Shown here piece after piece: positions 57,151-64,000 of a stretch of DNA of 64,000 bases. The notes below the pieces were generated by a model. It was not told the DNA's origin. It saw nothing but the letters and a program-made list of their open reading frames with translations, and ran no database searches. This stretch comes from Natrinema salsiterrestre (lineage in GTDB: Archaea > Halobacteriota > Halobacteria > Halobacteriales > Natrialbaceae). Position numbers and translations under genes: made by a program. The DNA is taken from assembly GCF_029502005.1 (NCBI RefSeq), contig NZ_JAMQOT010000010.1, positions 51,143 to 115,142 of the forward strand, given 5' to 3'. Each line of letters opens with the position of its first letter. The stretch's first letter is position 1.

Positions 57151-58874
57151 CGGTCCACCTCGACGAGTTCGACCGGCGAACTGCTCGCAGTTACGTCTTC
57201 AGGCTGAAATTTACCGTTCGTCACGTCCTCCAGTCCATCGATCCGCCTCAGTCCTGTGTTGTCGGGCGATACCATCAAGACAAGCGGTTTGAAGCTCCTG
57301 TCATCCTGGCAGTCCCACAACTTGGCGATCTCGGCAAGACGTTTCCGACGTGTTCCCGGCGTTGGATCGTCAAGTCGCGAAAGCGAAATATCAACGCCGT
57401 TCTCACCGCCGTCCGTCGCGTTGATCGGAATATCCAGCGGTCCACATCGGTCTGCGGGATCAATGGAACGACCGTACCTCCTGGTGGCCGCGTCGAAAGT
57501 CCCAAGGAGTCGTCTCGTGTTCCTTGCCACTCCGTTGCCGCGCCGATGTCCGTGGACCGCGAACGAGTGGCCCACTTCCTCATGCCCGTTCGCTCGGAGG
57601 TTCTTGAGTGCCGCCAGCGGTACGTCCCACCTATCCTCGAGACTGTCTACTTCGTCTATCTCGAGTCGCCAGAGTGTGGCCGCCGCGATGAGTTCTGCGT
57701 CGCGTGGCAGATCGGGCAGTCGTCTCTGCCGTTCTGCCTGTTTGCAGTCAGAACACGTCTGGCAGTCACAGTCGTCACAAACCTCACACCCACACTCATT
57801 AATCTCCTCCGGCTGTTCGTCGTATGCCGATCCGTTCCAGGTCCGTGTATTCAGGATATGGGGCTCCGGCCGGAGTCCCTGTGCCGGAGCGGAGCCGTTC
57901 CCCTCGCGTCGCACACGCAGTCTACTCACCCCGTCGTCGACCAGTGTCCAGACGTACTCGGCGCGGTTGGACGGGCTCACGCCCTGTAGACCCCTGTTGT
58001 TGTATGTCGTGTTGTAGTTCTCGAGTGACGACCACTCTCGCGCCTTCGTGTACACGCCTGAGTACCCCCACTGTGCGTCGTCGCCGGCTGCGCCTGGGAC
58101 GGTGCCCCAGTTGGCACAGACGTACGTTACGTCGTTCCTGTTATTGAAGATACGTGAGCGAAAGTCGGTCCACTCCGAGTGGAACGGCTTCGGGTTACAC
58201 TGTGGGTGAACGATGACGTTCCCTCTCTGCGCGTAGGTGGCTACTTGATCTCGAAGGTCTTCATTCAGTAGGTCTGAACAAGTCCAGACGACGATTCCGG
58301 TTCCGCTTAACGGCCCGAAGTGGTGTATCCGGTCGCCCATTGCGAGGTTGTCGGCCTCGTTCGGGTTCGCCCCCTCGCTCATCGGGTGGGTCTTGTACTG
58401 GATTACAACTGTTGGCTTGTCGATGTTGTCAAGTGCGTCCGCTCGCAGCGGGACGATTGTCGGGGTAACGAACTCCTTGTTTTGCTCGTCAGGCACGTCC
58501 TCCCCGATCACGCGGAAGTCTTCGCGGAGGTTCGCAACGGTCTCTCGCATCGTCTCGATTTCCATCGGGCGACAGCTGAGGACGAACAACGGGCTCTCGT
58601 CGGCGAACAGTTCGTCGTGATCGCACACCCACTCGACCTTGTAGCTCCACTCGGGGGCAACCGCGAGGTCGGAATCGCCCGCCAGACTCAGGAACGACTC
58701 CGCCCTCTGTCTCGCCTTTCTCGGTCTGGGCAGCGACTGAATGTCTTCGATAACTGTCCCAGGCTGCCACAGCACGATGTCTTTCTCGCGGCTGTCCTCG
58801 AAAATAGAGTAGGCACTTCTCTCAAATCCCCCGGCAATCATGTTGACCGAGCGAATATTCTCGCCGTCCGGCAT
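57147..58874 (-). CDS. Nitrilase-superfamily-like protein with Cys-rich insert
   Basis: 575 aa. Residues 60-230 carry a pattern like the carbon-nitrogen hydrolase triad: Glu75 in AVAPEWSYKVEW, Lys161 in VVIQYKTHPM and Cys199 in GIVVWTCSDLLN, followed by the RGNVIVHPQCNP strand. A cluster of seven cysteines, CGCEVCDDCDCQTCSDC (361-377), interrupts the protein and may bind metal. The C-terminal 200 residues are unknown. It overlaps the Rad50-like gene by ATGA, so the pair is one operon. Nitrilase-type domains occur as effectors in some defence reverse transcriptases. The substrate here is unknown, and fold assignment rests on three motifs. Confidence 0.65.
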   Translation of the reverse strand: MPDGENIRSVNMIAGGFERSAYSIFEDSREKDIVLWQPGTVIEDIQSLPRPRKARQRAESFLSLAGDSDLAVAPEWSYKVEWVCDHDELFADESPLFVLSCRPMEIETMRETVANLREDFRVIGEDVPDEQNKEFVTPTIVPLRADALDNIDKPTVVIQYKTHPMSEGANPNEADNLAMGDRIHHFGPLSGTGIVVWTCSDLLNEDLRDQVATYAQRGNVIVHPQCNPKPFHSEWTDFRSRIFNNRNDVTYVCANWGTVPGAAGDDAQWGYSGVYTKAREWSSLENYNTTYNNRGLQGVSPSNRAEYVWTLVDDGVSRLRVRREGNGSAPAQGLRPEPHILNTRTWNGSAYDEQPEEINECGCEVCDDCDCQTCSDCKQAERQRRLPDLPRDAELIAAATLWRLEIDEVDSLEDRWDVPLAALKNLRANGHEEVGHSFAVHGHRRGNGVARNTRRLLGTFDAATRRYGRSIDPADRCGPLDIPINATDGGENGVDISLSRLDDPTPGTRRKRLAEIAKLWDCQDDRSFKPLVLMVSPDNTGLRRIDGLEDVTNGKFQPEDVTASSSPVELVEVDR

Positions 58875-59090
58875 CTGATGAAGGATTTAGAATAGGCGTA
58901 CTTAAACTGTCCTAACAACGGTTGCCCGATTGTCGTCTCCTGCCAGTACCTATCGACGACGGCTTCCGAGCGCTGCCTCTCACCTCACGCCGCCGCGATT
59001 ACCGCCATGCAGTCCCGGATCGTCTTGTCTAAGAGATAGTTTTCACGAATCGGTGTCGTCTCTGGAACAGTATTCTATGACAGACGTCTG

Positions 59091-59241
59091 TTACAGATTA
59101 TCGTTACAGACATATGATACAGATTGTTGTTACAGAACTGTGTTATTGGTACTTCTCTCAGACTGCTGATTGAGATAAAACGCAGTACTGTAGCGTTACA
59201 GATGTCTGTTACAGACGTCTGTTACAGATCATTGTTACAGA
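59091..59241. repeat. TTACAGA iterons upstream of parA, candidate centromere
   Basis: Exact TTACAGA occurs at 59091, 59104, 59130, 59196, 59209, 59222 and 59235, with ATACAGA at 59118 and AAACAGA near 59260. Spacing is 12-14 bp, mostly 13, in two groups (59091-59136 and 59196-59241). Placed 58 bp and more before the ParA start, this is the usual position of a partition site that doubles as an operator. The rest of 58875-59298 holds no gene. Confidence 0.8.
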
Positions 59242-59298
59242 CTCCTGTAACGAGTGTCTGAAACAGATTTATGTAATAGATGACTGTACGGTCTGTAT

Positions 59299-60294
59299 AT
59301 GATAACTGTAGTCGTGTACTCCGAATCGGGCGGCACCTTCAAAACCACCACAACTGCGAATCTCGCAGTCAGTCTCGTCCGGATGGGGCTAGACGTCTGC
59401 GTTATCGATCTCGACCCACAGGAGGGCAACCTGACGAGCCTGTTCGATGTCGGGGAACACCGCAGTGATCCGGAGGCTGATAACCTCGTCAAGCATATTC
59501 TCGAGATGCCGGACGGTGATTTCGAGGACCTCGTCGAAACGTCGGACGAAGGCGTCGACGTGATCCCGAGCCACGACATGCTCGGTGACTTCACATCGAA
59601 TCTCGAGCAGAAGATCGCCTACGAAACGGGCATGAAGAACATGAGCAAAGAGGAGTTCCCGCGGTTTGAACTCCTCTATGATCTCCTCTGGAACGAGCAG
59701 GAACTGCATGAGGACTACGATGCCGTCCTCATCGACCCGAACGCTCGAGCGGAGGACCTGCTGTACAACTCGATCTACGCCATGCGGACGCTGGTTGCGC
59801 CGGTCAAACCAGCCGGCAAAGGGAATCTGAGTCTCGACGGCCTCGACGAACTCGTCGGTAACATGGAGCGCAAGCTGGACATCGAGGTCGGTCTCTCCTG
59901 TGTCGTTCCCTCCGGTGTCGGCCAAACGAACGCCCACCAGCAGTATTCCAAGCAGTTCAAGAACACCGACGAGTTCGCGACGCCGATTGCAATCCCCGAT
60001 CGGGAGAGTTTGATGGATACGATGTGGGAAGCGCGGGGTTCGGCGTACAAGGTCCTCGAAGAGCGCTGGAAAACCTTCGAAGAAGACGGCGAAATGGTCA
60101 GCAGTCCCGGTGAACGAAGCGTCCGTGACCGTGAACTCGAGACACTCCGAGATATACACGAACTCGGCGTGTTCGTCGCAACGGATACGTTCGACGCTCA
60201 AATTGATCCCGAACTCGTCCTCGATATTCAGGGCCGCGGAGAGGAACGCTTCGATTTCCGAGACGTCGTTGAAACCGAGGTGGCGACCCAATGA
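59299..60294 (+). CDS. parA: ParA-type partition ATPase with atypical Walker A
   Basis: 331 aa. The P-loop ESGGTFKTTTTANLA (about residues 9-23) lacks the usual deviant KGGxGKT form: the first Lys is replaced and a Phe sits before the catalytic Lys. VCVIDLDPQEGNLTSLF follows as the ParA A' motif and AVLIDPNARAEDLL as Walker B (D-P-N instead of D-x-P). The C-terminal part is acidic. It would segregate the replicon together with the product of the next gene, acting at the upstream iterons. The next gene overlaps by 4 nt (ATGA). Confidence 0.85.
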   Translation: MITVVVYSESGGTFKTTTTANLAVSLVRMGLDVCVIDLDPQEGNLTSLFDVGEHRSDPEADNLVKHILEMPDGDFEDLVETSDEGVDVIPSHDMLGDFTSNLEQKIAYETGMKNMSKEEFPRFELLYDLLWNEQELHEDYDAVLIDPNARAEDLLYNSIYAMRTLVAPVKPAGKGNLSLDGLDELVGNMERKLDIEVGLSCVVPSGVGQTNAHQQYSKQFKNTDEFATPIAIPDRESLMDTMWEARGSAYKVLEERWKTFEEDGEMVSSPGERSVRDRELETLRDIHELGVFVATDTFDAQIDPELVLDIQGRGEERFDFRDVVETEVATQ

Positions 60295-60743
60295 AAGACG
60301 GATCTGGGAATCTCGATTTCGGTGACAGTGATAGCAGTGAGGAGGAGTCAACCAAGTCCGAACCGCCAGTCGGGACCCCCGATGACAGCCAGCCGGATCG
60401 TGGCCGATCGAGATCGTCGTCAACTCGGTCGGAACCGATATCCGACCAGCCCGGCACATCGTCGACGTCGACTAACGAGTCAGAGCAGGACGAGCACAAG
60501 TACCCGTATTTCGTCCGTCGGAGCAAGGTCCTCGACGAGCGAGATGAACGGATCGAAGCCCATCTTCGGGAAGTGGTCACGGACCAGGAGTCGGACTTCC
60601 GGAGTGAGCTCGCAGATGAACTTGAGACGAACGGTGACATTTCGAAATCGGACGCACGCGAGTTCGCGCTCCTGTATGCGTTCGAGAACCCGGAGGGCGT
60701 CGCGGAGTTGATGCGGGAGGAAGGTTTTGGCGAACTCGAGTAA
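60291..60743 (+). CDS. ParA partner protein, candidate centromere-binding factor
   Basis: 150 aa. The first 70 residues are Ser/Asp/Pro-rich and probably disordered. The C-terminal 80 (YPYFVRRSKVLDERDERIEA, then DAREFALLYAFENPEGVAEL) form a small helical domain. The overlap with parA and the size fit an accessory ParB-like DNA-binding protein; no ParB motif is visible. A fragment of a paralogue is at 61716. Confidence 0.7.
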   Translation: MKDGSGNLDFGDSDSSEEESTKSEPPVGTPDDSQPDRGRSRSSSTRSEPISDQPGTSSTSTNESEQDEHKYPYFVRRSKVLDERDERIEAHLREVVTDQESDFRSELADELETNGDISKSDAREFALLYAFENPEGVAELMREEGFGELE

Positions 60744-60977
60744 CGACCGCCGTTCTCTTTTAGCCGGATCACGCCAACCTATCAGAATTAGATAACGGTT
60801 CTCGGAAACCGGGGCCGATCGGTCTGGGCCGGACTCTACGTACGGGCGCGCGTGGATAATTAGCAGCACACCCCCGGGGGGTCAACCGGGGACAATAATT
60901 ATGGACCTTCCAGACCTGTAGACTGTGTCGTTTGCCCGGACGATCGGGAAAAACGACATCATATCAGATTCAAAACA

Positions 60978-61214
60978 ATGTACGAACTCATCGAATTCGC
61001 GTCGACGTATCCCGCCCTCGCGATGGTTGCTGTACTCGCTTCGATCCTGGTCTACGCGAAGGCCAAGGACACTGTGTACGGGCAACCCCGTGATGGTGGC
61101 AACTTCGACAAGTACCGAACGACTCGCGTCAAGGAAACGTACAGATACGCGTCGTACACGATCGCACTCGGCGTGCTGGTGTGGCTGTTCCAGAGCTCGC
61201 AGTTCCTCTCGTAG
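60978..61214 (+). CDS. Small two-helix membrane protein
   Basis: 78 aa. TM1 is YPALAMVAVLASILVYA (about residues 11-27), a basic loop follows (NFDKYRTTRVKETYRYA), and TM2 is YTIALGVLVWLFQ (about 60-72). Unknown function. The 230 bp before it contain a CCCCCGGGGGG hairpin near 60871. Confidence 0.6.
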   Translation: MYELIEFASTYPALAMVAVLASILVYAKAKDTVYGQPRDGGNFDKYRTTRVKETYRYASYTIALGVLVWLFQSSQFLS

Positions 61215-61230
61215 AAGGACAGCCGCACTC

Positions 61231-61332
61231 TCACCCGTTTTTACGGGAGTGCCACTGCCATAGCTTCCAAATCAACAATTGTGCAACGACGCTCCCGAAG
61301 CCAATACTAAATCCGTGTATCAATCCTTCCAT
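61231..61332 (-). CDS. Very small membrane protein (uncertain)
   Basis: 33 aa from ATG 61332: MEGLIHGFSIGFGSVVAQLL, then IWKLWQWHSRKNG, one hydrophobic helix with a basic tail. It converges on the two-helix membrane gene. It could be a chance frame. Confidence 0.35.
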   Translation of the reverse strand: MEGLIHGFSIGFGSVVAQLLIWKLWQWHSRKNG

Positions 61333-61552
61333 ACTGCCGAACCGATCCCTACCGATCTTAAGGGTGGCGGCGGCCCGTAGACAGTCGCTCGAACGCCTTT
61401 CGCACCGCCTGAGGCGGGCCGAGAACAGCCGAAATCGCTTAGTCAAACTTAGTGGTCATCGAGGGAACGCGACTATCGATGCTGAGGGACTGAGAACGCA
61501 CCAACTCCGCGTTTTGTAGTGGACTGCAAAATTTGGTCGTGTACATCGACTA

Positions 61553-61715
61553 CTATTGGCCACGAACACGCTCCCAGACCGCTCGAATCCGCTCGTCCAT
61601 GACGCCTTTCGGATGCTCATCGTTATACAAGCCGGTATCCCAGAAGCAATCCGCCCGGTCGGCCTCGTGATAGCGCCACTCGCCAGTATGGGTCATGGTG
61701 AGCACGTACTCCCAA
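61553..61715 (-). pseudogene. C-terminal relic of an unknown gene
   Basis: The minus strand reads GWEYVLTMTHTGEWRYHEAD, then RADCFWDTGLYNDEHPKGVM, DERIRAVWERVRGQ and stop. It is truncated at 61715, where homology to the ParA partner gene starts on the other strand. Family not recognised. Confidence 0.45.
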
Positions 61716-61885
61716 CCGAAGTCAGTGACCAGGAGTCGGCGTTGCGGAGCGATCTGGCGGACGAGCTGGAGGCTGGCGAAGTATCGAAAACGGATGCTCG
61801 AGAGTTTGCGCTGAAGTACGCCTTCGAGAATCCCGGGGGCGTCGCCGAGTTGATGCGCGAGGAAGGCTACGGACTCACGGACTAA
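61716..61885 (+). pseudogene. C-terminal fragment of a ParA-partner paralogue
   Basis: VSDQESALRSDLADELEAGE, then VSKTDAREFALKYAFENPGG and VAELMREEGYGLTD closely match the last 55 residues of the protein at 60291. The N-terminus is replaced by unrelated DNA. Either a duplication remnant or part of another lost partition locus. Confidence 0.75.
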
Positions 61886-61977
61886 TCGCGACGATCCCTA
61901 GAACAGCTTTTTAGTTTGTCCCGTTGACGTAAATGTATGGTACAAATTGATATGTATCGACAGGTAGTGATGATGTT

Positions 61978-62412
61978 TTGGAGCCTACTGGAAGGGTGCT
62001 TCTATACTACAATGTTTTTTACGCAATAATGGTCGTTATAAATGCGCTCTGTAGGCCGTTCGGGATTGAACCCTTCGATTTGGGATTGTTAAGAGAAATT
62101 GGTCAAAAATTCATGGACAAAATAACGGCCCCTGTAAGTAGGAAAATCGCTACTCCTAATTCGGCGACTCGGATTGACCGTGTTCTCCATGCAATGGTCG
62201 TTGCAGCCATTACGATCAGCTTCACCACGCTATTCCAACTTATCACGATCCCTGCTGCCGCGGGTGCTTCAATTGCGTCTGCCCATCTTCTTGGCAGCAC
62301 ATTTAGTGTGACAAACGTTTCTCTCCATCTCGTCGCAATTTCGATGCTACTCGCGTTAGGACTTTTCACCCACATTAACGGCCAAGTTCAGGAAGGAATG
62401 CGATACGCGTAA
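61978..62412 (+). CDS. Membrane protein, start uncertain
   Basis: 144 aa from TTG 61978. Hydrophobic segments lie near residues 10-24, 72-94, 95-106 and 112-132 (VVAAITISFTTLFQLITIPA and LHLVAISMLLALGLFTHING). An ATG at 61936 in another frame (MVQIDMYRQVVMMFWSLLEG) could be the original start with a frameshift near 62000. ATG 62029 is an internal alternative. Unknown function. Confidence 0.5.
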   Translation: MEPTGRVLLYYNVFYAIMVVINALCRPFGIEPFDLGLLREIGQKFMDKITAPVSRKIATPNSATRIDRVLHAMVVAAITISFTTLFQLITIPAAAGASIASAHLLGSTFSVTNVSLHLVAISMLLALGLFTHINGQVQEGMRYA

Positions 62413-62424
62413 TCGACTATCTGA

Positions 62425-62595
62425 TTATTCGTACTCGCCGGCTAGATTCCGCTGGCCGCCCTCGCGCTGTGCTCGTTCGTCTCTGGCTTCGGTAACGTTC
62501 TCCTCGGTGTAGGTCTTGAACCCGTCATACTCGGCTTTCCGGTCGGTCCCGATCGTCGGCTCGGTCGTGGTCGTCGGCTGTTGGGATTTGCTCAT
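62425..62595 (-). CDS. Small hydrophilic protein
   Basis: 56 aa from ATG 62595 with GGAGGA six bases upstream. MSKSQQPTTTTEPTIGTDRK, then AEYDGFKTYTEENVTEARDE and GGQRNLAGEYE. No motif; typical small accessory gene. Confidence 0.6.
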   Translation of the reverse strand: MSKSQQPTTTTEPTIGTDRKAEYDGFKTYTEENVTEARDERAQREGGQRNLAGEYE

Positions 62596-62797
62596 CGTTG
62601 GCTTCCTCCGATTCCGGCGGGTTCGTACCCTTGAGTCGCTAGAATCCTATGTATTAAATATGTGAATTATACGGATAAGTGTTATCCCGACAACCGGCGG
62701 CTCGCAGTGGCGAGACGGAAGAAAACGAGCGAATCGCATCTATTATAGATGGTCACAAAAACCTAGATTTAATAACGCGGGCCGAATCGCGCAGATA

Positions 62798-62983
62798 ATG
62801 CCGTTCAGAAAGACACTGGGCGTGTTCACATTCGCTTTCGTTGCATCGACATTGATGCTCGAATGGAGTGGCTTCACAGACGCAATTGGTGTGTCGGTAA
62901 CGGAGGCACTGTTCGCGATTTAAGCAGAGATTGCAGTTCCGATCCTGTTGTTCGTCGGTGTAATGGCAGTCTGGAACCCGTAA
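62798..62983 (+). pseudogene. Two-helix membrane peptide gene with in-frame TAA
   Basis: MPFRKTLGVFTFAFVASTLM is helix 1; TAA at 62921 interrupts GVSVTEALFAI; the same frame continues with AEIAVPILLFVGVMAVWNP (helix 2) to TAA 62981. The 41-aa upstream product may still be made. Confidence 0.5.
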
Positions 62984-63145
62984 ACCTCTCAGTCACCGCA
63001 ACGGGCCCGAAATGCTATCTGTCCGCTTGTGAACGGCCTACATGGCCGGGTGGACGGGCCGGCCGACCACAGGGAATCCAGGGACAGCCCACTCATGGAG
63101 TTGCCTCCTACCCGTCCGTTTGCGGCCTCGAAAAGCTACTCCGCG

Positions 63146-63326
63146 CTATTCCTCGTCGTCGTCGCTCTCGTCCCGATCGGGATGGCGAGACGTGCGACCG
63201 GCCGGCGTGTCCGGCCAGTCCTCGCGTTGGTACTCGCCGGCGTGTTCGGAATTGACGTGCCCGAGGAGCGCCGTCGCGTCGGCTTCGAACGAGCAGTCGT
63301 CAGGGGATGGACAAGGGGTAGGTCAT
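63146..63326 (-). pseudogene. C2H2-type zinc-finger small protein with 1-nt frameshift
   Basis: From ATG 63326 the frame starts MTYP and shifts by one base at CCCTTGT. The next frame then gives CPSPDDCSFEADATALLGHV, NSEHAGEYQREDWPDTPAGR and an Asp/Glu tail to TAG 63146. Cys-x5-Cys ... His-x4-His fits a single zinc finger of a known haloarchaeal small-protein type. The 181-nt length (3n+1) agrees with one extra base. Confidence 0.6.
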
Positions 63327-63609
63327 TGATCGGCTGTAGGGCTGTGGGCGTGATAGGTCGTGTGGCTCGGGTGGAGTGGTCATGATTAGCCGATACCGAA
63401 AAGATAGTCTTTCGACTGCTGTCTGACTGTAGTGTAGCAATCAGCTAGACCGACACTGAAAACCGTTTCTTCCCTCTATTTCACTTCCGCTGCGGTGACG
63501 GTAGTTTAAATAGCAAACGGTGGCTATGACTGAATAGTCTATGAGCGGAAACAAAGCAGCGGGACATCAGGAAAAAGAGGTAGCCTGTAATCTGGAGGGA
63601 ATGCAGTAG

Positions 63610-63885
63610 ATGCCGATCCCTGAATCGAAATTCGAAGACTGGAAAGGAACGGGTGCTGACAAGGGCTCGAAGGAGGCGAGCGATAAACTCGAGAGCATCT
63701 TGCGATTGAATCGGTCACCTGCAGAGCAAAGCGAAGGTGAATACGAAATCCTTAGGCAGGGATCCTACAAGAACGACACCTACACCTACGGCAGCAGTGA
63801 TGTCGATATTATTGCCAAGCTCACATCGGCTTGGTCTCGCGACCTCTCCGATCTTAAGGATGAAGATCGAGAGGGCACCGTCTAG
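63610..63885 (+). pseudogene. N-terminal fragment of a CD-NTase (CBASS cyclic-oligonucleotide synthase)
   Basis: MPIPESKFEDWKGTGADKGS begins like many CD-NTases, and LRQGSYKNDTYTYGSSDVDI is the nucleotidyltransferase GS...DxD core with the metal-binding Asp pair. The frame stops at TAG 63883 after about 90 residues, where full-length enzymes have about 300. The sequence following resembles an insertion-sequence end, so the gene seems cut by insertion. A short frame (63541-63609, 22 codons) precedes it. The effector and accessory genes are not in view. Confidence 0.7.
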
Positions 63886-63887
63886 TT

Positions 63888-64000
63888 AGCGCGGTTTGAG
63901 AAGTGAGCAGGTCGTAGAGTTGGTTTGGAATGATGCTCGCAGACCTGCTCAGCGAGAGCTACGCGGCGGAATTTGATGAATGTTGGGAGCGTGAGCGGAC
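63888..64000 (+). mobile_element. Insertion-sequence end and possible transposase start (runs off the window)
   Basis: GTTTGAGAAGTGAGCAGGTC near 63892 recurs at 8979. Downstream, ATG 63930 opens MMLADLLSESYAAEFDECWE and continues past the window edge. Family unknown. Position directly after the truncated CD-NTase supports insertion. Confidence 0.45.

Noticed and set aside
59389..60459. 356-codon open frame antisense to parA
   Set aside because: It mirrors the codon pattern of parA, a common effect in GC-rich haloarchaeal DNA. The sense frame has clear ParA motifs.
1..64000. tRNA, rRNA or riboswitch genes
   Set aside because: No cloverleaf-like sequence with T-arm consensus, no rRNA segment and no known riboswitch core was noticed on reading; a covariance-model scan was not possible.

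Overview
The window looks like part of a large plasmid or secondary replicon of a halophilic archaeon (class Halobacteria). Nearly all encoded proteins are very acidic. Archaea-specific proteins are present: TFIIB-type transcription factors, an Orc1/Cdc6 initiator and small zinc proteins of haloarchaeal type. The replicon functions are an Orc1/Cdc6 gene flanked by origin-recognition-box-like repeats (50058-52365) and a ParA-type gene preceded by 13-bp iterons (59091-60743). I see no rRNA, tRNA or CRISPR array. No core metabolic pathway is encoded.

Layout. 1-1521: an SMC-like ATPase (cut by the window edge) with a four-helix membrane partner. 1722-3951: a decayed patch with a TFB pseudogene and others carrying in-frame stops. 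4116-8935: a three-gene unit of a Cas4-like Fe-S protein, an MrfB/YprB-like DEDD exonuclease and an MrfA/YprA-like helicase. 9401-12824: a damaged zinc-ribbon gene and a large GmrSD-type (DUF262 + HNH) protein. 12909-15900: relics, an intact TFB, an ArdC-like antirestriction/metallopeptidase gene and a small HalOD1-like gene. 16390-26734: cluster A, with a DUF6884/CSxxKK protein, a TGT/DpdA-like transglycosylase and a GHKL ATPase on the plus strand, a large helicase and a PLD nuclease on the minus strand, then a PD-(D/E)xK-like gene and a protein with homing-endonuclease-associated repeats. 26828-28036: relics. 28163-30058: an OLD-family ATPase/TOPRIM protein. 31670-32790: a broken DUF7845-type gene. 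32840-45217: cluster B, a tight minus-strand operon of a DpdA-like transglycosylase with a fused C-terminal domain, a 1575-aa DUF1998 helicase, two unknown proteins, a 973-aa ATPase and a coiled-coil protein. 45424-48014: small genes and a second DUF262-HNH protein. 48830-54178: replication region with many relics. 54166-58874: a Rad50-like ATPase with a nitrilase-like partner. 59091-60743: partition locus. 60978-64000: small membrane/zinc genes, relics, and a CD-NTase (CBASS) fragment cut short at an insertion-sequence end.

How the genes fit together. This is an accessory defence/anti-defence island on a replicon. The two transglycosylase clusters resemble the bacterial Dpd system, which puts 7-deazaguanine bases into DNA and restricts unmodified DNA. 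Haloarchaea already make preQ0 for archaeosine in tRNA, so the precursor could come from the host; no precursor genes are in the window. Cluster A (split transglycosylase plus GHKL ATPase) and the Rad50-like/nitrilase-like pair are the parts least like any system I can name, and are the best candidates for undescribed biology. ArdC, the DUF262-HNH proteins, OLD and the CBASS remnant fit an arms-race locus. Frequent in-frame stops, frameshifts and duplicated fragments show that the DNA between the functional modules is decaying and recombining.
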